DNA of 64,000 bases from Campylobacter sp. MIT 21-1684 (GTDB lineage Bacteria; Campylobacterota; Campylobacteria; Campylobacterales; Campylobacteraceae), in contig NZ_JAPHNA010000002.1 of NCBI RefSeq assembly GCF_026241315.1, positions 90,200 to 154,199 of the forward strand, written 5' to 3'. Below, piece by piece: positions 17,811 to 28,099 of this stretch; the stretch's first letter is position 1, and each line of letters begins with the position of its first letter. A model generated the notes under the pieces. That model was not told where the DNA came from. It saw nothing but the letters and a program-made list of their open reading frames with translations, and searched no databases. The translations under genes were made by a program, and so were the position numbers.

Positions 17811-18832
17811 TGATGAAATTTGGATATTGGACTCCTGTTTTTGGAAGTTGGCTTAGAAATGTTGATGATGATAGTACTAAGTGTTCTTGGGAGTATATTA
17901 AAGATTTGACTTTAAAAGCAGAACGTTTAGGATATGTGCTGACTTTAGTGCCCGAGCTTTATTTAAATGACATTAAAGGTGAAAAGGCTTCAGCGCTTGA
18001 TGCGTGGGCTATTTCTAATGCCTTAGCAGCGATTACAAGTAAAATAGAAATTCTTGCAGCATTGCGTCCTCAGTACCATCAAGTTGCTTTGACTGCAAAA
18101 CAAATTGCTACTATTTCTGAAATTTGTGGAGGACGATTTAGTATTAATATGGTTTCAGCTTGGTGGGCTGAAGAAGCAAGGCAGTATGGTATAAACTTTG
18201 ATGGACACGATGACAGGTATGGACTGACTAAAGAATATACTGATGTTTTAAGGGGGTTTTGGTCAAAGAGTCCTTTTCACCATCAAGGAAGATATTTTCA
18301 TTTTGAGAATTCTTACAATGAGCCAAAACCTTCAACAATGCCTTTAGTCTATGCTGGTGGTGAGAGTGAGAAAGGCAGGAGTGCTATTGCAGAATTTGCA
18401 GATAAATATTTAATGCACGGAGGTACAGTAGAAGAAGTCAGAGGGAAAATTGCTGATATGAAAGCAAGAAAACAAAAGGCTGGATTAGTACCTTTTAAAG
18501 GTTTTGGAATGGCTACCTATATTATCATTAGAGACACGGAGGAGGAAGCCCTAAAAGAGCTAGAGAGAATCACAACAATTAAAAATTATGCAGATTATGA
18601 AAATTCCTATCAAAATTTTACAGGCAATTCTGAACTTGATGTAGAGATTTCTAAACAAGAATACAGTGTTTCAAATAGAGGTTTGCGCCCAAATTTAGTC
18701 GGCACTCCTAAGCAAGTTGCACAAAGAATCAAAGCCTATGAGGAAGCTGGGCTTGATTTGTTGATTATCCAATGTGCCAATATGAAAGAGGAATTAGAAA
18801 GAATTGCAAATGAACTTATGCCTTTGTTTTGA
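17810..18832 (+). CDS. Flavin-dependent monooxygenase, SsuD/SfnG-like luciferase family
   Basis: 340 aa, starting at the ATG that overlaps the preceding TAA (a second ATG follows directly). FGYWTPVFGSWLRN, KQIATISEICGGRFSINMVSAWW, HDDRYGLTKEYTDVLRGFW and PLVYAGGESEKGRSAI match the alkanesulfonate (SsuD) and dimethylsulfone (SfnG) branch of FMNH2-dependent monooxygenases, which release sulfite or sulfinate from C-S bonds. SfnG is about 360 aa, so the length fits. It needs reduced flavin from a partner; no flavin reductase is encoded nearby. B. subtilis CmoO (YtmO) is another similar enzyme in an organosulfur operon with an ABC importer. Confidence 0.85.
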   Translation: MMKFGYWTPVFGSWLRNVDDDSTKCSWEYIKDLTLKAERLGYVLTLVPELYLNDIKGEKASALDAWAISNALAAITSKIEILAALRPQYHQVALTAKQIATISEICGGRFSINMVSAWWAEEARQYGINFDGHDDRYGLTKEYTDVLRGFWSKSPFHHQGRYFHFENSYNEPKPSTMPLVYAGGESEKGRSAIAEFADKYLMHGGTVEEVRGKIADMKARKQKAGLVPFKGFGMATYIIIRDTEEEALKELERITTIKNYADYENSYQNFTGNSELDVEISKQEYSVSNRGLRPNLVGTPKQVAQRIKAYEEAGLDLLIIQCANMKEELERIANELMPLF

Positions 18833-18883
18833 ATATTTTAACAGCTTTGATATATAAGTAATTTCAAATTAAGAAATTCTCTT

Positions 18884-18889
18884 TACAAT
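18884..18889 (+). promoter_or_regulatory. Probable -10 box of the ABC transporter operon, with upstream dyad
   Basis: TACAAT lies 30 nt before the substrate-binding protein start. Just upstream, at 18860-18878, an inverted repeat (AATTTC, 7-nt spacer, GAAATT) covers the -20 to -35 region and could be an operator. The transporter can therefore be expressed apart from the monooxygenases. Confidence 0.4.
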
Positions 18890-18918
18890 ATTTTGACGAT
18901 TATATTAAAGGAATAACA

Positions 18919-19662
18919 ATGAAAATTATATTTGGTTTATTTTTATCTTTACTTGTGCTTTTTGGACAAGAACTTAGGGTTGGTAGTGAAAATGCTTACA
19001 AACCTTTTGCTTATATTGATGAGCAAGGGAATGCAACAGGTTTTGATAATGAAGTAATGAAAATTATCGCTTCATATATACAAGATGCTCGTGTACAATT
19101 TGTACCCGTTGCTTGGAATGCTATTTTTAGCGGTTTAGATTCTGCAAAATTTGATATTATCGCAAATCAAATTACAAAGACAAAAGAAAGAGAAGAAAAA
19201 TATCTTTTTTCTACAAAGCCTTATTTTTACGATATAAGCACTATCATTACTCTTGATGAGAGAAAAATAAAAGATATTAATGAACTTCAAAATGCTAAGA
19301 TAGGTGTAACTGTCGGCTCAAATCACGCAAAAAATTTAGAAGAATATCTCAAAAACCATCCTCAGTTTCAAGCCCAAATCGTATATTATAAAACAAGCCC
19401 GACCTTAGTTGCTGATCTTAAAAATAAAAGAATTGCAGCTATTGTTAATAATCCAATCGCTGCTCAAGATTATGCAAAGGCTCAAAATATCGGTATTAAT
19501 GTTAGTGAGCTGTATTTTGAAAAAGTACCTGTCTATCTTCTTTTACGAAAAGACAGTGTTGATTTGCTTAAAATCATTGATGAGGCTTTGGGCAAAGCTC
19601 TCGATGAAGGAAAAATAAGCGAACTTTCTTTGCAATATTTTGGTATTGATTTAAGCAAATAA
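18919..19662 (+). CDS. Amino-acid ABC transporter periplasmic binding protein
   Basis: 247 aa, family SBP_bac_3 (polar amino acids, cystine). Signal peptide MKIIFGLFLSLLVLFGQ without lipobox. ELRVGSENAYKPFAYIDEQG, TGFDNEVMKII, WNAIFSGLDSAKFDIIANQITKTKEREEKYLFSTKPYF and IGVTVGSNHAKNLEEYL are the conserved blocks. Family members of this shape bind cystine or other amino acids; its operon neighbours suggest an S-substituted amino acid. It begins a three-gene operon (2-nt gap to the permease). Confidence 0.85.
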   Translation: MKIIFGLFLSLLVLFGQELRVGSENAYKPFAYIDEQGNATGFDNEVMKIIASYIQDARVQFVPVAWNAIFSGLDSAKFDIIANQITKTKEREEKYLFSTKPYFYDISTIITLDERKIKDINELQNAKIGVTVGSNHAKNLEEYLKNHPQFQAQIVYYKTSPTLVADLKNKRIAAIVNNPIAAQDYAKAQNIGINVSELYFEKVPVYLLLRKDSVDLLKIIDEALGKALDEGKISELSLQYFGIDLSK

Positions 19663-19664
19663 TA

Positions 19665-20357
19665 ATGTTTGATTTTGAGTATTTTTTTTCCGTAGGGATA
19701 AAATTACTTCCGGGTATTCCTATGACTTTTTTTCTTGCAATTTCTTCTTGCTTGATAGGAGGAGTTTTTGCTCTTATCTTTGCTTTGATAAGATTGTATA
19801 AGATTCCTCTAATAAATGCTTTTGTTGTGATTTATATTTCTTTTTTTAGAGGCACTCCTTTACTTGTACAGCTTTTTATGTTTTTTTATGGCATTCCTTT
19901 ATTTTTACAATCTTTTGATTTGCAATTCGATTTTGTTTTAATCGATGCGATATATTATGCTTTAGTAATTTTTTCTTGTTATGCTTGTGCTTATTTGAGT
20001 GAAATTTTTAGAGCAGCTTTTCTTTCTGTTGATAAAGGGCAGATTGAAGCAGCGTATTCTTTAGGAATGACAAGCAGTCAAGTTTTAATACGCATTATTC
20101 TTCCGCAGTCTTTTATGATTACTTTGCCTAATTTGCTTAATTTTTTTATTCTACAAGTTAAAAATACAGCCCTTGCGTCTATTATTACCGTAACTGAGCT
20201 TATGGGGCTTGCTGATATAGAATCAGGGAGAAGTTCAAAATTTTTAGAAGTGTATCTAATGGCTGCTTTGATGTATTGGTTTTTATGTATTTTTTTAGAA
20301 ACAATCTTTTTTAAAACAGAAAAATATTTTGCAAAATTCAGACGAAAAGTCGTTTAG
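19665..20357 (+). CDS. Amino-acid ABC transporter permease
   Basis: 230 aa HisM/GlnP-type inner-membrane permease with about five transmembrane helices. The cytoplasmic EAA loop reads GQIEAAYSLGMTSSQVLIRIILPQSF, which docks the ATPase. The region FFRGTPLLVQLFMFFYGIP is the typical N-terminal motif of this family. The ATPase gene follows after 8 nt. Confidence 0.9.
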   Translation: MFDFEYFFSVGIKLLPGIPMTFFLAISSCLIGGVFALIFALIRLYKIPLINAFVVIYISFFRGTPLLVQLFMFFYGIPLFLQSFDLQFDFVLIDAIYYALVIFSCYACAYLSEIFRAAFLSVDKGQIEAAYSLGMTSSQVLIRIILPQSFMITLPNLLNFFILQVKNTALASIITVTELMGLADIESGRSSKFLEVYLMAALMYWFLCIFLETIFFKTEKYFAKFRRKVV

Positions 20358-20365
20358 GAAAAAAA

Positions 20366-21100
20366 ATGATACAAGTGAGAAATCTTACAAAATGTTTTAA
20401 TACTCAAATGGTGTTAAATAATATAAACCTCACAATACAAAGTGGTGAAGTAGTAGCTATCATAGGACCAAGTGGATCCGGAAAAAGTACGCTTTTAAGA
20501 AGTATCAATTTGCTTGAAATTCCAGACAGTGGAAAAATTGTTATCGATGATGTGGAACTTGATGTAAAGCAATTTACAAAAAAGCAATTATTGCAGTTAA
20601 GGCGAAAGAGCGCTATGGTATTTCAAAATTTCCATCTTTTTATTAATAAAAACGTTGTGGAAAATGTAAGTGAGGCATTGATTAGTGTGCAAAAATTGGC
20701 TAAGAAACAGGCAAGAGAGATAGCTTTAGAACAGCTTAGAAGTGTAGCTTTAGAACACAAAGCAAATGCTTATCCTTATGAGCTTAGCGGGGGTCAGCAA
20801 CAAAGAGTAGCCATTGCCAGAGCTTTAGCCTTAAATACAAATGTAATACTTTTGGATGAACCAACTTCTGCACTTGATGTAGAGCTTATAGGCGAAGTTT
20901 TAGATGTAATTAGAAAGATTAAAAATAAGACAATGCTTTTAGTAACACACGAACTTAAGTTCGCCAAAGCTGTTGCTGATAGAATTTTGTTTATGGATAA
21001 AGGAGAAATCATAGAACACAATTTGGCAAAAGATTTTTTTGAAAATGTAAGCAATGAAAGAGTTAAAAATTTTCTTGCTAGAATCGAGAACTTGCATTGA
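20366..21100 (+). CDS. Amino-acid ABC transporter ATPase
   Basis: 244 aa. Walker A GPSGSGKST at 34-42, Q-loop MVFQNFHLF, signature LSGGQQQR, Walker B VILLDEPTSALD and H-loop VTHELKFA are all intact, so it should hydrolyse ATP. It belongs to the polar amino-acid group (GlnQ/TcyN-like). It ends the operon; the groEL terminator hairpin lies beyond it on the other strand. Confidence 0.92.
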   Translation: MIQVRNLTKCFNTQMVLNNINLTIQSGEVVAIIGPSGSGKSTLLRSINLLEIPDSGKIVIDDVELDVKQFTKKQLLQLRRKSAMVFQNFHLFINKNVVENVSEALISVQKLAKKQAREIALEQLRSVALEHKANAYPYELSGGQQQRVAIARALALNTNVILLDEPTSALDVELIGEVLDVIRKIKNKTMLLVTHELKFAKAVADRILFMDKGEIIEHNLAKDFFENVSNERVKNFLARIENLH

Positions 21101-21200
21101 GATATATCTTTAAAAGCCTTATATGAAATTTTTGATACTTTGTGCGGATTTTGTATTTTAAGCTAAGAAGAGAGATTTTTATGGTATTCTAAAGAGAAGT

Positions 21201-21222
21201 CAGCAAGAAGTTTTTCTTGCTG
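21201..21222 (-). terminator. Hairpin terminator downstream of groEL
   Basis: A perfect 9-bp stem (CAGCAAGAA / TTCTTGCTG) with a 4-nt loop stands 8 nt past the groEL stop. On the minus strand it is followed by the T/C-rich ACTTCTCTTT. It probably ends groES-groEL and, with a poorer tail, the oncoming ABC operon. Confidence 0.65.
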
Positions 21223-21229
21223 ATAGGGC

Positions 21230-22876
<1,647 letters not shown>

Positions 22877-22882
22877 TTAATA

Positions 22883-23143
22883 TTATTTTAAAATTCCTAA
22901 AATATCATCTAAATTTAAGACTAAGTACTCATCATTTTCAAGTTTTATCTCTGTGCCACCGTATTTAGCAAATACGATTTTACTTCCATTTGATATATCT
23001 TGAACTTCTTTACTTACAGCAACTACTTCGCCTATTAAAGGTTTTTCTTTAGCATTATCTGGTATAATAATTCCAGAAGCCGTTGTTTTAGTTTCTTCTA
23101 CTCGTTTCACTAAAACGCGTTTTCCTAAAGGTTGAAAATTCAT
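22883..23143 (-). CDS. groES: 10 kDa co-chaperonin GroES
   Basis: 86 aa with [17 protein letters not shown], the mobile loop region [12 protein letters not shown] and the C-terminal [14 protein letters not shown]. It caps the GroEL ring. The start has an AAGGACGGAC site. It is the first gene of the groESL operon. Confidence 0.98.
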   Translation of the reverse strand: MNFQPLGKRVLVKRVEETKTTASGIIIPDNAKEKPLIGEVVAVSKEVQDISNGSKIVFAKYGGTEIKLENDEYLVLNLDDILGILK

Positions 23144-23180
23144 TTTGTCCGTCCTTAAGTTTTTTTGAAATTTTATATAA

Positions 23181-23208
23181 TACTCTTCATTTGAGTAACA
23201 GAATTGTA
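23181..23208 (-). promoter_or_regulatory. groES promoter with a possible heat-shock operator
   Basis: On the minus strand a TACAAT (23203-23208) is followed at the start site by TACTC, a 7-nt spacer and GAGTA (23181-23197). ACTC/GAGT arms recall the core of the HrcA site CIRCE, but spacing and outer bases do not match its consensus. A heat-shock repressor site is a plausible reading. Confidence 0.45.
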
Positions 23209-23256
23209 CTATAAAAAATGAATTTTGTCAATACTTTAAGTAAAAATATTTATATA

Positions 23257-23281
23257 ACTTTAGTTAAATTCACTAAAGTTA
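23257..23281. promoter_or_regulatory. 25-nt perfect inverted repeat, candidate operator
   Basis: AACTTTAGT, a 7-nt spacer, ACTAAAGTT: nine perfectly paired bases in each arm, placed 28 nt before the AsmA-like gene and 49 nt upstream of the groES -10. The size and symmetry fit a dimeric repressor site. It lies within or just ahead of the plus-strand leader and could also fold as an RNA hairpin, but there is no T-run after it. Confidence 0.5.
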
Positions 23282-23308
23282 ATTTATAAAAAAGACTAAA
23301 GGATAGAA

Positions 23309-25354
23309 ATGAAAAAATTTTTTTATAGAATTTTGGCAGTGTTAGCAATACTTTTAATCGTTGGTTATACTTTTCTTTTTACAGCTTTTGGAAATGGTAT
23401 TGTTGCTAATATTGCTAAAGATAGAATCAAGCAAAATGCAGGACTTGATGTCAATATAACTCATTTTGTTTTACGACCCGGTTCTGTGTCTTTGAAAGCC
23501 GATTTAGCCAATTTGTTAAATCTTAATATAGAAGGAAATTTAAGTCTTTTTCGTTTAGCTTTTGAGATCGATTATAAGGTGATTATGAATAAAAACTCTG
23601 CTCACAATTTAGGTTTAAATTTTGATGAAAATATTAAATTGAATGGGCAAGTGTTTGGAAAACTTCAAGATTTTGTTCTCACCGGAAAAGGGTCTGTTTT
23701 AGGTTCTAATGTTCAATTGGATTCTAGAATTTATGAGTTTAATCCGATTAGTCTTGATTTGCAAGTAAGGACATTAAAAATAGAAAAGCTTTTCACTCTC
23801 CTTGCCTTGCCTCAGTATGCTAAAGGGCAGATAGATATAGTAGGAAAAATTGAAGCTAAAAATTTTAAACCTGATGGCAATGCTATAATAAAACTTGATA
23901 TGAGTTCTATAAATTATAAGGAAATTAAAAAAGTTTTTGGCTTAGATCTTCCTCAAAATTCAAATTTAAAATCTGAAATTCTAGCGACAATAAAAGATAA
24001 TGTCATTTCTGCGAAAAGCGAGATTAAAAATGCGTATTTCAATATACAAAGTCAAAAAACTTTTTATGATTTAACAGAGAATGTTTTGCAAACAGATTTT
24101 ATCCTTAAAATTCCTGATATGTCAAAATTGCAAAGTCTTACCAAAACAAAGCTTAATGGCGTTTTAGTAGTTGATGGAAATTTAGAGTTTGTTAAAAATA
24201 TTGTGAAGAATTTGAATGTTAATGTCAAAGGTTTAGGTGGTTTGATACAGGCTAAACTTAAAGAAAACAAACTTCAAGCTGTTTTTGACAGAGTTTCACT
24301 TGAAAAAGTTTTTGCTTTAGTGGCCTTACCAAATTATGCTAATGGAACTATAAATGGTGTATTTGACTTAGACAATATCGATTTGACTAATTTTACTAAA
24401 CTTAATGGAAAAATGAATCTGAATTCTCAAGGCACCTTTAATGCTAGTACTCTTAGCATTCTTTTGAATAAAAAATTTCCAAGCAATGAAAAATATACTT
24501 TAAAAGCACAAGCTTTGATTAAAAACAATAGCATTGATTTTGATGTTATTGCGGATACTAATTTTGTAAAATTAAATGATTGGAAAGGGGAATTCGACCT
24601 TTTTAAAACGCTTTTACATTCTGATTTTTCTTTAGAACTTAATGATTTTTCAAAACTTGGTTTTTTATTTGAAAGAAAATTAAGTGGAAATGCTCAATTT
24701 AACGGGAAGATTAATTTTAATAAAGGGCTTGATGTATTTGTTCAAAGTGAGAAACTTTTTGAGGGAAAATTTGTTTCTACTCTAAAAAACAATATGGTAA
24801 ATGCGGACTTACAGGAAGTCGAACTTTCTTCTTTGACTAAGAGTCTTGATTTTATTGATTTGTATCAAGGTAAAGCAAATGCGAAAGCACAATATAATCT
24901 TGCCACAGAACAAGGAGAGGTTGTTTTGGATATGAAAGAAGGAAGATTGCAAAAGAATGCTATTACCGAAGCTTTTAGACTTTTTACTTTAAAAGATATT
25001 ACAAATGATGTGTTTCATACAGCAAAAGCAAATGCGAAAATTATAAAAAATCTTATTCATTTTAATCTCACTATGCAAGCACAACGTTCTTCTATTGATG
25101 TGAATTCAGCTTCGTTTGATTCTAACAATGGAGTCTTAAATGTACCCTTTGAGATGAAGCTTGATAGGGCTGATTTAAAAGGACGCATTGAAGGTACAAG
25201 TCAAAAACCTAAAATTCAGCTTGATGTTTCAAGTGTAGTCAATACAATAAAAAATATTTTAGGCACTGATTCAAAAAATCTAGAACAAAATATTTTAGAT
25301 ATGAAACTCCAAGAGCCAGACCAATTTAAAAAGCTTTTAGACAAACTTTTTTAA
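23309..25354 (+). CDS. Large periplasmic AsmA-like protein
   Basis: 681 aa with a single N-terminal membrane anchor (about residues 5-25) and the rest periplasmic. Repeated short beta-strand units of the type LNGQVFGKLQDFVLTGKGSVLGSNVQL and LNGKMNLNSQGTFNASTLSI, with DFS-KLG and LKADLANLLNL repeats, are typical of AsmA/DUF748 bridge-like proteins that move or organise envelope lipids. The C-terminus ends in VSSVVNTIKNILG and an acidic-basic helix, as usual for this family. It leads an operon of ribE, pgeF and a small gene (8-nt gap to ribE). Function is inferred from architecture only. Confidence 0.65.
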   Translation: MKKFFYRILAVLAILLIVGYTFLFTAFGNGIVANIAKDRIKQNAGLDVNITHFVLRPGSVSLKADLANLLNLNIEGNLSLFRLAFEIDYKVIMNKNSAHNLGLNFDENIKLNGQVFGKLQDFVLTGKGSVLGSNVQLDSRIYEFNPISLDLQVRTLKIEKLFTLLALPQYAKGQIDIVGKIEAKNFKPDGNAIIKLDMSSINYKEIKKVFGLDLPQNSNLKSEILATIKDNVISAKSEIKNAYFNIQSQKTFYDLTENVLQTDFILKIPDMSKLQSLTKTKLNGVLVVDGNLEFVKNIVKNLNVNVKGLGGLIQAKLKENKLQAVFDRVSLEKVFALVALPNYANGTINGVFDLDNIDLTNFTKLNGKMNLNSQGTFNASTLSILLNKKFPSNEKYTLKAQALIKNNSIDFDVIADTNFVKLNDWKGEFDLFKTLLHSDFSLELNDFSKLGFLFERKLSGNAQFNGKINFNKGLDVFVQSEKLFEGKFVSTLKNNMVNADLQEVELSSLTKSLDFIDLYQGKANAKAQYNLATEQGEVVLDMKEGRLQKNAITEAFRLFTLKDITNDVFHTAKANAKIIKNLIHFNLTMQAQRSSIDVNSASFDSNNGVLNVPFEMKLDRADLKGRIEGTSQKPKIQLDVSSVVNTIKNILGTDSKNLEQNILDMKLQEPDQFKKLLDKLF

Positions 25355-25362
25355 GGCAAAAA

Positions 25363-25971
25363 ATGTTTAATGGACTTATAAAAGAAATTGCCATAGTGAG
25401 AAAGTATGAAAATCATATTTTGAGTTTGGAATCAAAATACATTCCAAATTTAGGAGATAGTATAGCTGTGAATGGGGCTTGTCTTTCTGTAACACGTGTC
25501 TATGTTGGCGGTTTTGAAGTGGAGCTTTCTAAAGAGAGTCGTACTTCTTTGGCTGTGGAAAATTTAAAAGAGAGAGTACATATAGAGCCAGCTTTGAGAT
25601 ATGGACAAAGAATCGATGGACATTTGATGCAAGGACATATTGACTTTATAGGCGTCTTAGAAAAGATATGTCAGAGTGAAAATGGTACTGACTTTTTCAT
25701 TTCTTTACCAAAAGAAGCTATGAAATTTGTAGCAAAAAAAGGCAGTATAGGTATAGATGGTGTAAGTTTGACTGTGAATGAAGTTTTTGAAAGTTCTTTT
25801 CGTCTTACTATTATTCCTCTTACTTTTAAAGAAACGCTTTTTAATCAGTATCTCAAAGGGAGAAGAATTCATATAGAAAGTGATATGTTTGCCCGTTATC
25901 TTTATGCTCAAAATCAAACGAAAAAGGAGCTTTCTTGGGACGATGTGGAGAGAATTTCATTTCTGTATTAG
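25363..25971 (+). CDS. ribE: Riboflavin synthase, alpha subunit
   Basis: 202 aa with two lumazine-binding repeats. The first begins MFNGLIKEIAIVRK and contains DSIAVNGACLSVTRV; the second begins MQGHIDFIGVLEKI and contains GSIGIDGVSLTVNEVFE. It dismutates two lumazine molecules into riboflavin. The start residues replace the usual MFTG with MFNG, a small difference. It overlaps pgeF by 37 nt. Confidence 0.93.
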   Translation: MFNGLIKEIAIVRKYENHILSLESKYIPNLGDSIAVNGACLSVTRVYVGGFEVELSKESRTSLAVENLKERVHIEPALRYGQRIDGHLMQGHIDFIGVLEKICQSENGTDFFISLPKEAMKFVAKKGSIGIDGVSLTVNEVFESSFRLTIIPLTFKETLFNQYLKGRRIHIESDMFARYLYAQNQTKKELSWDDVERISFLY

Positions 25972-26618
25972 ATAATGATGATATAAGCGTTTTTTGTGCT
26001 TTTGATAAGGATTATAATATCTTTAGGGCAAAAGCTCATAAAGAAAATGTCTTTGCACACTTAGGTTTTGAGTCTATAGATACTTGTGTTTTTATGAATC
26101 AAATTCATTCAAATTATGTGCAAATTTATAATCATAACACTGAAAATTTTAGCTGTGATGGTTTGATAACTTCTTATAGAAATCTTGCTCTTTGTGTTTT
26201 AAGTGCTGATTGTTTGCCTTTACTTTTATGGCATAAAAGCGGTATTATTGCTGCTTTACATTCTGGAAGAGAAGGCTCTTTTGGGAATATTTTAGGTGTT
26301 TGCGTGGAAGCGATTTGTGAAAAAAATCCTCATCTCAATACAGATGGTTTTCATCTTTTTATTATGCCTGGAATTTGTGGTAGGGATTATGAGATAGACG
26401 GTGAAATTCTTGATTTTGCAAAGATATATTTTTCACAATTTCTCAATAAAAAAAGACTTGATTTAAAAGCTTTAGTAAAAAGTCAGGCACAAGATTTAGG
26501 CATACAAAAGATTACAGATTTAGGAATTTGCACTTATGAAGACAAAAAATTCTATTCATACCGTTTGGATAAAAATCCAAAAAGATTTGCAAGTGTTATA
26601 GTTTTAAAGGAAAAGTAA
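25935..26618 (+). CDS. pgeF: Laccase-domain (YfiH/PgeF) protein, purine nucleoside phosphorylase-type
   Basis: 227 aa beginning at TTG 25935, chosen because AAAAAGGAG stands just before it; the gene thus starts inside ribE. The Zn/Cu-type motif is seen: FMNQIHSNYVQI, LALCVLSADCLPLLLWHKSGIIAALHSGREG (Cys and His ligands) and MPGICGRDYEI. The family is annotated as polyphenol oxidase. Work on YfiH/PgeF proteins points to purine nucleoside or peptidoglycan-editing roles in the cytosol. It overlaps the next gene by one base. Confidence 0.85.
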   Translation: MGRCGENFISVLDNDDISVFCAFDKDYNIFRAKAHKENVFAHLGFESIDTCVFMNQIHSNYVQIYNHNTENFSCDGLITSYRNLALCVLSADCLPLLLWHKSGIIAALHSGREGSFGNILGVCVEAICEKNPHLNTDGFHLFIMPGICGRDYEIDGEILDFAKIYFSQFLNKKRLDLKALVKSQAQDLGIQKITDLGICTYEDKKFYSYRLDKNPKRFASVIVLKEK

Positions 26619-26821
26619 TGTATAAAACAAAAGATCCAAAAGTAGTAAGAATTCTACAAAAAGCAAGAGAATTTGCAGACAGCGATTTGCTCAACGAAGC
26701 TTTGCTTACCCAGCTTATAAATGCTGATTTTAAGGTAATAAGTACAGCAGAAAAAGAAGAGATTATTACACTTTTAAATTCTTTTATAAACGCAAAAGAT
26801 AAGGTTAATTTAAGTGGATAA
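26618..26821 (+). CDS. Small conserved protein of unknown function
   Basis: 67 aa, cytosolic, helical and charged (KVVRILQKAREFADSDLL, then TQLINADFKVISTAEKEEIITLL). Its ATG shares its first base with the last base of the pgeF stop (TAATG), so it is read as part of the ribE-pgeF operon. It is separated by only 5 nt from the convergent endopeptidase gene. No family recognised. Confidence 0.6.
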   Translation: MYKTKDPKVVRILQKAREFADSDLLNEALLTQLINADFKVISTAEKEEIITLLNSFINAKDKVNLSG

Positions 26822-26826
26822 AAGAT

Positions 26827-27987
26827 TTAAAATTCTATAAAATTTTCAAATTCTTCTTCTTTTGGCGGATTTGGCTGATTTGTTTCAATAGCTTGTGCGA
26901 CTTTCTTTTTATACTGCGCTATGGTTTGTTTGAAATTTTCTTTTGTTTTGCCGCTTAATTCTGACTTTACTATTTTTACAACAGAGTTAGGATTTATAGC
27001 TTTATTATTAAAATACACGCCAAAATGTAAATGAGGTCCTGTGCTCATTCCTGTAGAACCTACATAGGCTATAAGTTGTCCTTGTTTTACTTTTTGTCCT
27101 TTTTTTATCTTAGCAAAGCGACTTAAGTGTGCATAAAGGGTAAGATAGCCTGAATTATGTTGTACTTTAACAACATTACCATACCCGCCTTGTAAACCGA
27201 CAAAAACTATAGTACCATCTCCAGCACTCCTTACAGCTGTTCCAGTAGGAGCACTATAGTCTATACCTAGATGAGCGCGGTAACGTTTTAAAACAGGATG
27301 GTATCTTGCAGTACTAAAACCTGAAGAAATTCGTGTGTAATTAACAGGATTGATAAGTAAAAATGGTCCAATTTCTTTTCCATTTTTATCATAAAAAAGG
27401 TCATTGTAGGAAAAAACTTCCTTAGCATTTTTGTTGATTTCCACCATAGCCATTTTTATTGCAATGTCGCCCCAAAGTTTCCCCATTCTTCTTTTTTGTT
27501 CATAGTAGAGTACAATTGTATCTCCGGGTTGGATATTACGAAAATTGACACTCTCACGAAAGGCGCGAACCATAGCTCTTGCAAGTGTACTACTTTTACT
27601 TTGTTTATAGACATCCTGATAAGCAGAACTTTTGATAGTAAGATTGAGAATTCTTTCTTCTTTTTGATATGAAATTGGGGTAAAAGTAAGAATATATTGA
27701 GAATCTTTGTCTTTATAAATGTGAATTTGTAAATCGTCGCTAATAGGGATTAAAACTTGTTCTATATCATTATTTTCATCTTTTAAAACTTGATATTTTA
27801 TTTTTGAGGCGATTTCTGAAGCAAGTTCTTGATCTTCTTTGTCTAAATTGTAATAAAGTGACATAGGAATGGAATTTTTTTGTAAGAATTGTAATAGTGT
27901 ATCTCCGCTATTCCAAGTAAGCTCTTCCATACTTAAGACAGCAAAGCTTTTTATTGCAAAGAGAAAAAGAAAGAGAAGTTTTTTCAT
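26827..27987 (-). CDS. M23-family peptidoglycan endopeptidase (LytM domain)
   Basis: 386 aa with signal peptide MKKLLFLFLFAIKSFA. The C-terminal LytM domain carries the zinc ligands: HLGIDYSAPTGTAV (His and Asp), then GYLTLYAHLS and GMSTGPHLHFGVYF (HxH). A conserved N-terminal region (WNSGDTLLQFLQKNSIP) precedes it, as in Csd3 of H. pylori and Pgp3 of Campylobacter, D,D-endopeptidases needed for helical shape. It should cut cross-links in the periplasm. The tail after the domain is Lys/Glu/Pro-rich. Confidence 0.85.
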   Translation of the reverse strand: MKKLLFLFLFAIKSFAVLSMEELTWNSGDTLLQFLQKNSIPMSLYYNLDKEDQELASEIASKIKYQVLKDENNDIEQVLIPISDDLQIHIYKDKDSQYILTFTPISYQKEERILNLTIKSSAYQDVYKQSKSSTLARAMVRAFRESVNFRNIQPGDTIVLYYEQKRRMGKLWGDIAIKMAMVEINKNAKEVFSYNDLFYDKNGKEIGPFLLINPVNYTRISSGFSTARYHPVLKRYRAHLGIDYSAPTGTAVRSAGDGTIVFVGLQGGYGNVVKVQHNSGYLTLYAHLSRFAKIKKGQKVKQGQLIAYVGSTGMSTGPHLHFGVYFNNKAINPNSVVKIVKSELSGKTKENFKQTIAQYKKKVAQAIETNQPNPPKEEEFENFIEF

Positions 27988-28099
27988 ACAACACCATTTT
28001 TTTAAAAAAAATAAAAGCTTTATTGTACTTTAAATTTCTTACGATTGCTTAACAAAAAATGACTATAATAGAATTTTATTCCAAAAGAAGGAGTTTTAA

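Noticed and set aside
23181..23197. CIRCE element (HrcA site) at groES
   Set aside because: Spacer is 7 nt rather than 9, and the outer bases do not match; listed only as a possible operator.
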